This document shows positions 15,077-23,622 of a stretch of 64,000 nucleotides of DNA, in pieces (position 1 is the stretch's first letter; each line of letters opens with the position of its first letter). The DNA comes from an uncultured Alphaproteobacteria bacterium (GTDB taxonomy: Bacteria > Pseudomonadota > Alphaproteobacteria > RF32 > CAG-239), in the NCBI GenBank assembly GCA_944391395.1, contig CALXTI010000001.1, positions 82,065 through 146,064 on the forward strand, in the 5' to 3' direction. The notes beneath the pieces are model-generated. The model searched no databases and was not told the origin of the DNA. It worked only from the letters and a program-made list of their open reading frames with translations. The position numbers and the translations under genes were made by a program.

Positions 15077-15304
15077 ATGGTATTTATTTGTATTATTGTT
15101 TTCGTCGTAATGTTTATCAGTTTGTTTCTTTTGATTATAAGCGCGGTTGTGTATCCTATGCGCGAAAAGCTGACTCACATGTCAGATGATAAGCTGATGT
15201 CTCGTTATTATGATTTTTGTCTTTTGGAAAAGACTTGTGTTTCTTGGAAAGACAATCTTGAACGCAAACTTTTGCTTAACGAAATGAATCGGCGAAAACT
15301 TTAA
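15077..15304 (+). CDS. small membrane-anchored hypothetical protein, 75 aa
   Basis: GGAGG lies 9 nt before the ATG and a terminator follows directly, so this short frame is a credible gene. Residues 2-27 are one hydrophobic transmembrane helix (FICIIVFVVMFISLFLLII). The rest is a charged cytoplasmic tail with a conserved-looking LSEDKL-like segment (MSDDKLMSRYYDF) and LERKLLLNEMNRRK at the end. Function unknown. Confidence 0.65.
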   Translation: MVFICIIVFVVMFISLFLLIISAVVYPMREKLTHMSDDKLMSRYYDFCLLEKTCVSWKDNLERKLLLNEMNRRKL

Positions 15305-15310
15305 TGAGCC

Positions 15311-15352
15311 AACACCTTTGCCGTTTGCTAAAGCCGCAAGGGTGTTTTTTAT
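15311..15352 (+). terminator. rho-independent terminator
   Basis: AACACCTTTGC (15311-15321) pairs with GCAAGGGTGTT (15336-15346, one G-U), followed by TTTTATT. Confidence 0.85.
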
Positions 15353-15418
15353 TAAAAAATATTAACGTCCACGCAGTAGATTTGCATCGGTGATAAAATT
15401 TTGTGTTGCCGCAAATTC

Positions 15419-16510
15419 TTATTTTACATACTTGCGGATAAAGCGCGTATTTTTGCCCAAGCGTGACATAATCTCGTACGAAATCGTGCCGGCGTCGCGT
15501 CCCATATCATCCAGCGTATAAAAATCCGCCGCCAGATAAGCCATATCGCCGACTTGCAAATTATCAATTCCCGTTACGTCGCAAATAATGTTATCCATGG
15601 AAACCCGACCGATGATTCTTGCTTCATGCAAATCGCTGCCGTTTTTGAAAAACACCTTGCCGACATTGGAAAGTGAACGCGGCAATCCGTCGCCGTATCC
15701 GATTGAGACAATCGCGATTTTACGATTTGTGTTGGCGCGATATGTGGCAGAATATCCGACAAATTGTCCTTTGGGTAAATCTGCGATTTGCAGTATCGGG
15801 GCGGCTACGGTTACGACATTTTTCATTTGGTTTTCACGATACGGCGCCGTGTTTATGCCATACATGGCAGCGCCCAAACGCACCATGTTCCAATGAAAAT
15901 CATGGCTTAAAAACACACCGTCGGAAGCTGCCAGCGATGCGGGAATTTTTGGAAAATATAGATTTTTAAGCTTATTAAAATTATCCAGTTGATAAGCATT
16001 CATAAAATGGTCTTTTTCATCACCGCAGGCCAAATGCGACATTACCAGCGAAAATTCGTTTTTATCCGCATTGCTTAAAGCGGCTAACTCTTTTTCCCGA
16101 AATCCCAAACGATTTAAGCCTGTTTCAATATGGATTACCGGTTTGCGTCCGACCAGGCGGTTTTGTTTCCAAAAAGCGAACATTTCCGGACAACTTATAA
16201 CCGGTATCAACTGCGGAAATTGTTTGAAAATTTCCAGATTGTCTTGCCCAATTCCTTGCAGCACATAAACAACCGCCTTGTCTGCCAAAGGTGCAATTTT
16301 TGCTCCTTCAACCGCATGCGCCACAAAAAAGTGGTGGCATCCGGCGACGCCGTACAGCAAGGAAACAATTTGTTCGGCGCCCAGACCGTAAGCATCGTCT
16401 TTAACAACCGCCGCCGCGATTGCCGGTTTGGCAATTTTTTGCAACGTAAAGAAATTTTCCAACAAATTGCTTAAATTGATTTCCAAACAAGGCTGTGTGA
16501 GTATTGTCAA
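15419..16510 (-). CDS. alr: alanine racemase, TTG start, 363 aa
   Basis: PLP-dependent fold-type III racemase that makes D-alanine for peptidoglycan. The PLP lysine lies in AAVVKDDAYGLG, the substrate-side region in HIETGLNRLGF, the C-terminal beta domain contains GYGDGLPR, and GRVSMDNIICDVT carries the conserved Met-Asp. The start is placed at TTG 16510 because AAGGAG lies 6 nt upstream and the family's N-terminus (CLEINLSNLLENF) follows at once. A longer ATG frame to 16588 would overlap the upstream gene and add 26 unlikely residues. It probably shares a transcript with the transporter and MCE genes upstream. Confidence 0.9.
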   Translation of the reverse strand: MTILTQPCLEINLSNLLENFFTLQKIAKPAIAAAVVKDDAYGLGAEQIVSLLYGVAGCHHFFVAHAVEGAKIAPLADKAVVYVLQGIGQDNLEIFKQFPQLIPVISCPEMFAFWKQNRLVGRKPVIHIETGLNRLGFREKELAALSNADKNEFSLVMSHLACGDEKDHFMNAYQLDNFNKLKNLYFPKIPASLAASDGVFLSHDFHWNMVRLGAAMYGINTAPYRENQMKNVVTVAAPILQIADLPKGQFVGYSATYRANTNRKIAIVSIGYGDGLPRSLSNVGKVFFKNGSDLHEARIIGRVSMDNIICDVTGIDNLQVGDMAYLAADFYTLDDMGRDAGTISYEIMSRLGKNTRFIRKYVK

Positions 16511-16521
16511 AATCTTCTCCT

Positions 16522-17370
16522 TTATGAAAAAATCAACGGTAAAGCCAATAATAAGGCGCTCGTGCCGAAAACAAGCTGATTGTGCCAACTTTGCTCTCTG
16601 TATTTAATGGCGGACACCACCATTACCACCGGCGCGGCCAGACGCATAAATACCGCCACAAACGATACCGGCAGCAAATTAATTGAAGAATATATAATCA
16701 AAAATTCCGAAACAACATAAAAACTGCCGGCGCCTGCCAAATCAAAGCGGCTGAATATTTTGCAAAAATCTTGTTTGGATATACCGTGCAACAAAGCGGC
16801 ACCGAACATTATCACGGAAGAAAAAAGCAAATGCGGATACCACCCGATTTTCGGAATGGCCAAATGATCGGTTACGCTAAAAGAGGCCACCAACACAACG
16901 ATTATACCAAAGGCGATTTTTCCTTTGTCTGACAATCTTCTGGCATCGCCTTTAAGGACGAATAAAATGCCCAACAGGCCAAAAGCGCAAATACATCCGA
17001 GCTGAATGAATTTTAACCCTTCGTGAAAAAACAAATTATTGACAAGCGACCCCAAGGCCAAAGCGATAAAACCGAAAAACACCGACGAAGACGTGCTTTC
17101 TTTATTAACAACTTGCTGCAATTTAATCAGCCACCATAAAAAAGCACCTTTAACGACGCTCAATAAAGCGTATGGCGAAAGTAAATCTTCCAAAGTCAGC
17201 AAATGGCCGAATATCGGAAAAGAAACCACCAGTCCCGCCACCAGCCAAGCGCTGGTAAACGCTGCCGACATTTCTGCCGGAAAGTCGCGTGCGGCGGGTT
17301 TATATAAAAAAGGTCGGATAATCATACAAAGCATTATCAGCAAACCGATAGCAAGTTGAAAATATGTCAT
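16522..17370 (-). CDS. EamA/DMT-like multi-pass membrane transporter, 282 aa
   Basis: About ten hydrophobic segments in two similar halves, as in the drug/metabolite transporter (EamA) fold, with LRLAAPVVMVV-like helices near the end. The start is put at ATG 17370 (MTYFQLAIGLLI). The longer frame to 17430 overlaps the upstream lipoprotein gene by 26 nt and adds a charged stretch before the first helix. Substrate unknown. It lies between the MCE operon and alr. Confidence 0.65.
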   Translation of the reverse strand: MTYFQLAIGLLIMLCMIIRPFLYKPAARDFPAEMSAAFTSAWLVAGLVVSFPIFGHLLTLEDLLSPYALLSVVKGAFLWWLIKLQQVVNKESTSSSVFFGFIALALGSLVNNLFFHEGLKFIQLGCICAFGLLGILFVLKGDARRLSDKGKIAFGIIVVLVASFSVTDHLAIPKIGWYPHLLFSSVIMFGAALLHGISKQDFCKIFSRFDLAGAGSFYVVSEFLIIYSSINLLPVSFVAVFMRLAAPVVMVVSAIKYREQSWHNQLVFGTSALLLALPLIFS

Positions 17371-17404
17371 TTGAAAAAGTCCCGATAATATGATTTTTAT
17401 TTTT

Positions 17405-17965
17405 TTACAAAGAAACAATTTTCTTGGCAATTAAATTTGTTATTTCATTCAACATCAAGCTTTGCGTTTTGACATATTCGGCATATGTTTTGCCGCAGGG
17501 TGTTTCTGTCTTTATATTTTGCTCATATACAACATGTCCGTTGTTGTTCAAAATCTGCCAGTTGCCGCTGATATACGCGCTTTGCCCAAGCCAGCCGCCG
17601 AATTTTTCGATATTGATTTTAACCACATATTTCGGCCGACCGCCATAAACCAGAGGTTTGACAACGGCATTCGGCAGAGCCTCTTGCAAACCATTGACTA
17701 CAAAAGTTTGCAACATGGTGTTTAAATCGCTTGCCCAACGGTCGAATTCGGCGATTTTAAGTTCCGGATTATCGGGGTTTCGCAAAACAATTTGCGGACG
17801 GTCAAGATATGTCGGCACACTGATGTCCTGAACCGCGATATTAATTTTTTTGACCGAAACGGTTTGCGTTGCCTGCGGATTTTCCAAAAGGTAAAACCGA
17901 CTGTCGGGTGTTGAGGATAAACAAGCCGGTAAAAACAAACAAATCAAAAGAAAATATTTTTTCAT
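17405..17965 (-). CDS. ABC-transport auxiliary lipoprotein, PqiC-like, 186 aa
   Basis: The signal peptide ends in a lipobox LPAC with the acylated Cys at 15. The mature part begins with a FYLLENP segment and has VQDISVPTYLDRPQIVLR, the hallmark of the ABC_trans_aux (PqiC/DUF330) family. These outer-membrane lipoproteins partner MCE proteins in lipid or paraffin-like substrate transport between membranes. It follows the MlaD-type gene by 3 nt and is the last clear member of the MCE operon. Confidence 0.85.
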   Translation of the reverse strand: MKKYFLLICLFLPACLSSTPDSRFYLLENPQATQTVSVKKINIAVQDISVPTYLDRPQIVLRNPDNPELKIAEFDRWASDLNTMLQTFVVNGLQEALPNAVVKPLVYGGRPKYVVKINIEKFGGWLGQSAYISGNWQILNNNGHVVYEQNIKTETPCGKTYAEYVKTQSLMLNEITNLIAKKIVSL

Positions 17966-17968
17966 TTT

Positions 17969-18757
17969 TTAATCCTCCTTTTTACCTTTAATCAGCGCAT
18001 CCGGATGCCGCTCCAGATAATCCGTCAGATTTTTAAGCGATTTTGCCGCTGCACCGACATCTTTTAATGTGCTGTTTAACTGGTTTAAAGTTTGATCGGT
18101 TTGCGGCACGGAATGATCAACATAATTGTTGAGCTTTTGCCCCAAATCCGCAAATTGCGGCAAAATTTTCGGCAAATAAGTTTCAAACTCGGATAAAATA
18201 TTGTCCATTCGACCGATGATTTGCTTTAGCGGCAAGTCTTGAAAATCTTTTGATAATCCGCCCAAAGTGGACAGAGTGGTCGGGATTTCGAAAACTTTGG
18301 CATCATTAAGATGGTGCTTAAGTTCAATCGGTGTTCCCGGCAGCATTTGCAGCTCAATCATCAACTGTCCGGTCAGCATGTTTTGATTAGTTAATCTTGC
18401 ACGCAGGCCTTTTTCGATTAGCGCGTGTAAAAGTTCGCGCCGCGTCGCTTGTTTAAAATTCATGCTGTTGATGTTGTTGTCTTCGGCAAATTTGGCATAA
18501 ACCGGAATGCTGAATTCCATGGTTTGCGGATTGGTAATGATTTCTATTTTGACTACTCGGCCGACTTGCACGCCTTCGTACACCACCGGCGAGCCGACGC
18601 TCAGGCCTTTAATGGATTCGGAAAAGTACATTACGGCCAAATTATGGTTATCAGGCAGCAATTTACCGGCTACCGTTTTTAATAAAATGCCGGCCAGCAC
18701 GATAAATCCCAATATCATGAACATGGCAATGCGTTTTTTATTTGGTTCTTTTTTCAT
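17969..18757 (-). CDS. mlaD: MCE family periplasmic substrate-binding protein (MlaD-like), 262 aa
   Basis: One N-terminal transmembrane helix (about 9-30) anchors the protein. The MCE/MlaD beta-barrel domain follows, with YFSESIKGLSVGSPVVYEGVQVGRV at about 44-68. A long helical C-terminal region (IIGRMDNILSEF, LNQLNSTLKDVGAAAKSL) would make the hydrophobic tunnel of the ring. It binds phospholipid in the periplasm for the MlaF/MlaE transporter. The start overlaps the end of the ATPase gene by 20 nt. A single MCE domain with long helices resembles the YrbD type more than E. coli MlaD (about 180 aa). Confidence 0.88.
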   Translation of the reverse strand: MKKEPNKKRIAMFMILGFIVLAGILLKTVAGKLLPDNHNLAVMYFSESIKGLSVGSPVVYEGVQVGRVVKIEIITNPQTMEFSIPVYAKFAEDNNINSMNFKQATRRELLHALIEKGLRARLTNQNMLTGQLMIELQMLPGTPIELKHHLNDAKVFEIPTTLSTLGGLSKDFQDLPLKQIIGRMDNILSEFETYLPKILPQFADLGQKLNNYVDHSVPQTDQTLNQLNSTLKDVGAAAKSLKNLTDYLERHPDALIKGKKED

Positions 18758-19505
18758 CTGCTTTTCCTCGAGTTAAAAAGTTATAAACATTCTCATCGGG
18801 TGGATTTTTCAATAGTTCGTGCGGGTTGCCTTGGGCGGTAATCGTTTTGCTTTCGGCATCAAGAAAGACGGAATTGCTGCCGATGGCAAAGATGGATTCC
18901 AGCTCATGCGTAACCACCACCAGCGTGGTGCCCAAGTTCTGGTTAATATCTTTCATCAAATTGTCCAGCCGTGCCGAGCTTACCGGGTCTAACCCGGCGG
19001 AAGGTTCGTCAAAATAAACGATTTCCGGATCAAGAGCCAAAGCCCGGGCAAGGCCGGCGCGCTTTTTCATGCCGCCGCTGATTTCCGCCGGATAATAGTC
19101 GCCAAATCCACCCAAGCCGACGAGAGATAATTTAAGATTGACCAATTCATCAATAACATCAGTCGGATAATCACTGTATTTTTGCAAGGGCAGGGCGATG
19201 TTTTCCGCCAATGTCATGGAAGAAAACAATCCGCCGCTTTGGTATAAAATGCCGACTTTTTTCATGATTTCCAGTTTTTGGGCTTCATCGGCCTTGGGAT
19301 AATCCGTGCCGTTGATGTAAAATGTTCCGCCGGCCGGCGGCATCAAGCCGGTCAAAACCCGCAACAAACTGCTTTTTCCCGAACCGGAACCACCCATGAT
19401 GATAAAAATATCATTTTCTTTGACGCTAAAATCCGCGCTTTTGATAATCACTTTTTCGCCATACGCCACTTTTAGGTTTTGACAGATGATTTTATCTTTG
19501 CTCAT
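18738..19505 (-). CDS. mlaF: ABC transporter ATPase (MlaF-like), 255 aa
   Basis: A complete ABC ATPase: Walker A GGSGSGKSS (about 34-42), Q-loop in YQSGGLF, signature SGGMKKRAGLARALA, and Walker B IVYFDEPSAGLDP. SGGM-KR and DEPSAGLDP are typical of the MlaF/Ttg2A branch. It powers lipid movement through the MlaE permease. The start overlaps the permease gene by 4 nt (ATGA-type), and the operon order E-F-D is canonical. Confidence 0.92.
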   Translation of the reverse strand: MSKDKIICQNLKVAYGEKVIIKSADFSVKENDIFIIMGGSGSGKSSLLRVLTGLMPPAGGTFYINGTDYPKADEAQKLEIMKKVGILYQSGGLFSSMTLAENIALPLQKYSDYPTDVIDELVNLKLSLVGLGGFGDYYPAEISGGMKKRAGLARALALDPEIVYFDEPSAGLDPVSSARLDNLMKDINQNLGTTLVVVTHELESIFAIGSNSVFLDAESKTITAQGNPHELLKNPPDENVYNFLTRGKADEKRTK

Positions 19506-20608
19506 AGCCCCAGCCTTTCAAAAATCACCGTGATGATGCCGGTGGCCACAATCATCCACACAATGGACGAAACTACGGCCCGGGTGGTGGCAACGCCGAC
19601 GCCGTCGGCATTACGCCCGCTGTTAACACCGTAATAGCAACCGCATAAAGCGATAATGAATCCAAACACAAAACCATGAAAAACACCGACCCAAAAGTTG
19701 GTCATGCTCCAAGCGTCCCAAGCGTATTTCCAATATTCGCCGGCGGAAATATCCAAAAGCACAATGCCGACAAACGCGCCGCCCAAAATGCCGGCAAAAT
19801 CAGCCAGTATGGTCAAAAAAGGCATTGTTATCGCCAGAGCCGAAAGGCGGGGTAAAATTAAAAAATCCGTTGTCGGAATCCCCATAGTTTTAAGCGCGTC
19901 GATTTCTTCGTTAACCTGCATGGTGCCAAGTGTGGCGGCAAATGAGGCGCCGGTGCGGCCGGCCATGATAACTCCGACCATAATGGCGCCCATAATTCGG
20001 GTCATGCCGATGGTAACAAGACTTGCCACATAAATTTGCGCTCCGAAAGTTTTGAGCTGTATGGCGCCGACAAAAGCCAAAATCAATCCGACCATAAAAC
20101 TGATGAGGGAAACAATGCCGACAGCTTTGGGGCCGCAATCTTCCAACGCAAACAAGAAATCAACCTTGCGCATGACGGCGCGGCCTTTCGCAAATTGCGA
20201 CAAAGAGCCAAAACTTTCCGAAACAAATTTTAAGCCTTTAATAACTGTCTGATAAATTTCCCATCCTTTGCTGCCGAGCCGTTCTAAAAAACCGCTTTTT
20301 TCGGAGCGGATAATGTCCGTATGCGGCTTGACTGCCAAAGCAAGATTAAGCATTCGGTTCAAGCCGTCGGGCAGAGATTTGGTTTTTAACCCGATGCGGC
20401 GTTTTTGCGCAATTCTGCTCAACTCAAACAAAATCAGCAGTAAAGAAGAATCCCATTTTTTAATATTTTGTCCGTCAACAACGATGTTTTTAACACGTTT
20501 TTCATTGGCGGCTTCATATACGTCCGGATTTGCGGAAAAATGCAAAAAATCGCCATTTAAGGCAATTTCCAAAATATCTTGATTGATATTAAACATCAAA
20601 TTTTGCAT
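19502..20608 (-). CDS. mlaE: MlaE family permease with N-terminal STAS domain, 368 aa
   Basis: Residues 1 to about 105 look like a STAS domain (KNIVVDGQNIKKWDSSLLLILFEL, with the phosphorylatable-Ser region DSSLL). Residues about 120-368 form the MlaE permease with the amphipathic entry helix, VSLISFMVGLILAFVGAIQL, GRTGASFAATLGTMQVNEEIDALKTMG and a C-terminal helix. In E. coli the STAS component is a separate protein (MlaB); here it is fused, as in many alphaproteobacteria. First gene of the four-gene MCE operon. It imports or exports phospholipid to keep the outer membrane asymmetric. Confidence 0.9.
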   Translation of the reverse strand: MQNLMFNINQDILEIALNGDFLHFSANPDVYEAANEKRVKNIVVDGQNIKKWDSSLLLILFELSRIAQKRRIGLKTKSLPDGLNRMLNLALAVKPHTDIIRSEKSGFLERLGSKGWEIYQTVIKGLKFVSESFGSLSQFAKGRAVMRKVDFLFALEDCGPKAVGIVSLISFMVGLILAFVGAIQLKTFGAQIYVASLVTIGMTRIMGAIMVGVIMAGRTGASFAATLGTMQVNEEIDALKTMGIPTTDFLILPRLSALAITMPFLTILADFAGILGGAFVGIVLLDISAGEYWKYAWDAWSMTNFWVGVFHGFVFGFIIALCGCYYGVNSGRNADGVGVATTRAVVSSIVWMIVATGIITVIFERLGL

Positions 20609-20696
20609 TTATGATTTCTCCGCATCACTTTAGCTTATCATAATAAAAATAATATCGTTGTCAAAGAAAAACAAGCGGGGCGGGAAAATCGGTATG

Positions 20697-20736
20697 TTAA
20701 AATAAAAAACACCTCCGAATTTTTATCGGAAGTGTT
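20697..20736 (-). terminator. terminator of tRNA-Ala
   Basis: AACACCTCCGA (20708-20719) and TCGGAAGTGTT (20726-20736) pair with minor G-U or bulge. On the minus strand the stem is followed by TTTTTTATTTT. Confidence 0.8.
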
Positions 20737-20744
20737 TGTTAAAT

Positions 20745-20820
20745 TGGTGGAGCTGAGGGGGATCGAACCCCTGACCTACAGATTGCGAACCTGTCGCTCT
20801 CCCAACTGAGCTACAACCCC
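20745..20820 (-). tRNA. tRNA-Ala (anticodon CGC)
   Basis: A 76-nt cloverleaf with encoded CCA. The acceptor GGGGTTG pairs with CAGCTCC and includes the G3-U70 pair that identifies tRNA-Ala. The anticodon loop TTCGCAA gives CGC (codon GCG), and the T arm is AGGGG-TTCGATC-CCCCT. Its first 20 nt recur twice upstream in the 170-bp tandem repeats. Confidence 0.95.
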
Positions 20821-21220
20821 ATAATAACTTTTTTAATGGTCGAGCGCCAGGTACCCTGTCGCCTTGTGAACCTAAAATTCGCTGCGGTTGCTGCCGCCGC
20901 CCTTGCTCATTAAGGTATACAAGATGTTACAGATAAAATCAACAAGCATTTGTTGATTTTACTTAGCCATCCCAACTGAGCTACAACCCCATAATAACTT
21001 TTTTAATGGTCGAGCGCCAGGTACCCTGCCGCCTTGTGAACCTAAAATTCGCTGCGGTTGCTGCCGCCGCCCTTGCTCATTAAGGTATACAAGATGTTAC
21101 AGATAAAATCAACAAGCATTTGTTGATTTTACTTAGCCATCCCAACTGAGCTACAACCCCATAATAACTTTTTTTAATGGTCGAGCGCCAGGTACCCTGT
21201 CGCCTTGTGAACCTAAAATT
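20801..21220. repeat. 170-bp tandem repeat containing the 5' end of tRNA-Ala, about 2.5 copies
   Basis: Units begin at 20801, 20971 and 21141, exactly 170 bp apart; the third is partial and ends near 21220. Each starts with the 20-nt complement of the tRNA-Ala 5' end. In copy 1 this belongs to the real tRNA; in copies 2 and 3 it is a fragment. The first two units end with a strong hairpin (AAAATCAACAA with TTGTTGATTTT around GCAT, at about 20935-20960 and 21105-21130). Units are nearly identical, so the duplication is recent or maintained by selection. Confidence 0.85.
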
Positions 21221-21293
21221 CATTAAACTGACGTTCTTATAAAACAATAATTATAAAGAATCAACCCTAAAAATCTCAATATTGAAAAAATTA

Positions 21294-22037
21294 TCAACAT
21301 TCAACGGTTAAGTATTTTTTTAGGGCGTTTGATAAAGTTTCTTTTATTTGCCAATGCACGCCTTTGTAATTAAGCAATTTATAAACAACATATTCGCGGA
21401 TGGAAGCATTGCTGCCTGATATCAGGCTGACATAGTATTCTTCCAATTTTTTTAACCCTTCCCAGGTTGTCAGTTCGCCGTTTTTGTGCATGCTTTCCAC
21501 ATATCCGGTTATTTCCCGATACTTTGTGTGATATTCGTTTATGATATCTTCAACATCCAATCCGTCAGTAATATGTTTATCCGGTTTAAGGATCCATTTA
21601 TCCTGAAGAATTGAGTACAAACCGATAATTTCAAAAGATGCGGCAGTTATCGTAACATCAACAAAGCGATTTTGCGTCTGAAAACGGTAACCGCGGCAAG
21701 CGCCGTGGAAGACATTGCTGAAAAACCGATTTAAAGTCTTTTCATCGGTGGCTAAATACGGGCAGTTTTCATTGTGCAGCTCAATGCGCATATCAATATC
21801 GGATTTTTCGGAATAAAAGTAACCGGCGGAAGATCCGGTCAGAAAAATATCATAAACTTTTAATCCGGCAATGTCTCGAAAACATTTATTGATAATATAG
21901 GAGGCGTTGCCCAACAATGCTTTTCTGACTTCAGGGTGCATTCTGTCATGTATGTCAAACAATCTGACATCCAATGTGTCATTCGGTGTTAAAAGACGGC
22001 AGGCAACGTCGCGTATATTTATCATATTATTATGCAT
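21294..22037 (-). CDS. nucleotidyltransferase-fold protein, 247 aa
   Basis: The polymerase-beta-type nucleotidyltransferase core is visible: FLTGSSAGYFYSEKSDIDMRIEL, with GSS at 68-70 and the metal-binding pair D80 and D82. A third candidate carboxylate lies in RFVDVTI. The C-terminal half is helical. It is a diverged paralogue of the next gene upstream (compare DIHDRMHPEVRKALLGNASYI with DKHKKIHPDIRNQLLNVANFI) and overlaps it by 8 nt. Substrate unknown; the fold covers tRNA-modifying, antibiotic-modifying, toxin and second-messenger enzymes. Last gene of a three-gene operon. Confidence 0.7.
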   Translation of the reverse strand: MHNNMINIRDVACRLLTPNDTLDVRLFDIHDRMHPEVRKALLGNASYIINKCFRDIAGLKVYDIFLTGSSAGYFYSEKSDIDMRIELHNENCPYLATDEKTLNRFFSNVFHGACRGYRFQTQNRFVDVTITAASFEIIGLYSILQDKWILKPDKHITDGLDVEDIINEYHTKYREITGYVESMHKNGELTTWEGLKKLEEYYVSLISGSNASIREYVVYKLLNYKGVHWQIKETLSNALKKYLTVEC

Positions 22038-22797
22038 CTTTTTTCCGGATTAAATTTTTATATGAGTCTTGAATGTAATTTTCAAAATGTGCATAGGTTT
22101 TAAATCTTTTAAGCAGGCGGTATAAATTATAATCCAGGCAGTATTCTCTTTCAGGAGAAGTGTTTTTTGCTTCAAAAGCCTCATCTCTCAGCATTTGTAG
22201 GTAATTAGACAATTTAATGCAGCTTTCTTTGGTTAGAAAAGCATTATCAATTTTTTCCAGAGAAGCAACATATTCATGCAATTTGGCACTGTATTGACAA
22301 TATTCCCGAAATAACTCTTCAGGGGTAAAAGGATATTGCAGACGCTTAGGTTCATCATTCCACTTATCGTATAATAAAGAATATATATTCCGCCCTATGC
22401 AACGCTTGTTTGATATATGTAAAATACCGCAATCCATAAAATGGTTGTGAAAAAATGGTCTGCATTTTAAATCAGATAATGATATATTTATATGATTTAG
22501 AACGGTTCCTGTTAATTTGATATCGGGAAATATGTTATCAACAAGTATAAAAACATCTGTGTCGGAAGAAGCACTGTAAGTATAGCTGCAAATACTGCCA
22601 AGCAATACAATGTCTTTAACAGTTACACAAGGAAAAAACGGGAGAACCTCTTCCATGATGAAATTTGCGACATTTAATAATTGGTTTCGGATATCCGGGT
22701 GTATTTTTTTGTGCTTGTCAAAAATATCCGGCAGCAAAACAGAATGATTTTGCATCATGTCTGTGACGAGCTGCAATTTTTTTTCTTTGGAAAGCAT
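22030..22797 (-). CDS. nucleotidyltransferase-fold protein, paralogue of the next gene, 255 aa
   Basis: The core motif is IVLLGSICSYTYSASSDTDVFILV, with GS at 67-68 and D79/D81 as the metal-binding pair; HFMDCGILHI may hold the third carboxylate. The C-terminal half is helical. It overlaps the exported-protein gene at its start by one nucleotide (TGATG) and the second nucleotidyltransferase at its end by 8 nt, so all three are translationally coupled. Two tandem copies differing in the loop after GS suggest separate substrates or a heterodimer. Function unknown. Confidence 0.7.
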   Translation of the reverse strand: MLSKEKKLQLVTDMMQNHSVLLPDIFDKHKKIHPDIRNQLLNVANFIMEEVLPFFPCVTVKDIVLLGSICSYTYSASSDTDVFILVDNIFPDIKLTGTVLNHINISLSDLKCRPFFHNHFMDCGILHISNKRCIGRNIYSLLYDKWNDEPKRLQYPFTPEELFREYCQYSAKLHEYVASLEKIDNAFLTKESCIKLSNYLQMLRDEAFEAKNTSPEREYCLDYNLYRLLKRFKTYAHFENYIQDSYKNLIRKKDA

Positions 22798-23492
22798 CAG
22801 ATATAATCAACGCAATCATCAATATCAATGGCAGCCAGTTGTTTAACATATTTCTGGCGGCATTGCTCATCACTGATGTTTGCCAGCATAACCGCATCTG
22901 GTTTCATAAGGGAAGCTGTGTGGTATTCGTCTTCAGGAACGCAAACATAGCAATGAAGCGTATCGCCTGAAGAAAGTGATACGTCTACGTCTATGCCTAT
23001 TTCTGTAGAACTACATCCGGAATCGCTATATCCGAGAGCTCTGCAAGATGCAGATGAGTTTGCTTCACAGTAATCATAACACGCAAGTGCCTGTCCGTCA
23101 TATCCATAAACGGAATCTCCGTCCTCGCAATAATTTATATAATTGTTATCGGCCAGATCCGTCGGATAAAGGCCGGCATCTTCGCAATTGTAATATGTTT
23201 TTTCACAGCTGTTTACCGCGGGGATATATGTCAAATTTGTCGGGCAGGTAACATTCAGCGTGCATGAAGTGGCGTTATCGGGGCAAGTCAGTGTGTTGGT
23301 AAATTTAACGCATTTTTTATAAGAAGTGTCAAAAGGACAATACATATAACCATCGCTGGCACAGTTGGCAACATTGCTTTTGCTAAAGCCGAGCGTGGCG
23401 CAATCCGGCGGCGTTTTGCAGTCCATGGCTGCATATGCCGGATTTGCAATCAAAACGGTTAAAATACTTAGCAATTTGTTTTTGCTGATCAT
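22797..23492 (-). CDS. exported cysteine-rich protein, 231 aa
   Basis: A Sec signal peptide (MISKNKLLSILTVLIANPAYA) with an AYA-A cleavage site is followed by a mature part with many regularly spaced Cys residues (CKTPPDCATLGF, CPFDTSYKKC, CPDNATSC, CEDAGLYP, CYDYC, CYVC). These probably form disulfides outside the cytoplasm. The repeating C-x(n)-CP pattern looks like a surface or adhesin-like domain. The C-terminal 45 residues lack Cys except CRQK and DDCVDYI. It leads an operon whose other two genes encode cytoplasmic nucleotidyltransferase-fold proteins, an odd pairing. Family not recognised. Confidence 0.65.
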   Translation of the reverse strand: MISKNKLLSILTVLIANPAYAAMDCKTPPDCATLGFSKSNVANCASDGYMYCPFDTSYKKCVKFTNTLTCPDNATSCTLNVTCPTNLTYIPAVNSCEKTYYNCEDAGLYPTDLADNNYINYCEDGDSVYGYDGQALACYDYCEANSSASCRALGYSDSGCSSTEIGIDVDVSLSSGDTLHCYVCVPEDEYHTASLMKPDAVMLANISDEQCRQKYVKQLAAIDIDDCVDYI

Positions 23493-23579
23493 GCTGCCAC
23501 TCCTTAAAATTTTCCAAATATTCTAAATTTTAAGATATTTTTTTACCGTCGTCAATAATTAATCATAATATTAAACCTG

Positions 23580-23608
23580 AAAAGCCCCGTATGGCATACG
23601 GAGCTTTT
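23580..23608 (-). terminator. terminator of clpB
   Basis: A stem centred on GTATG/CATAC within AAAGCCCCGTATGGCATACGG and the following GAGCTTTT. Read on the minus strand it ends GGGGCTTTT. Confidence 0.75.
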
Positions 23609-23622
23609 CAAATTATATAAAA

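Noticed and set aside
20971..21160. Further tRNA-Ala genes in the repeats
   Set aside because: Only the first 20 nt are repeated, without anticodon arm or T arm.
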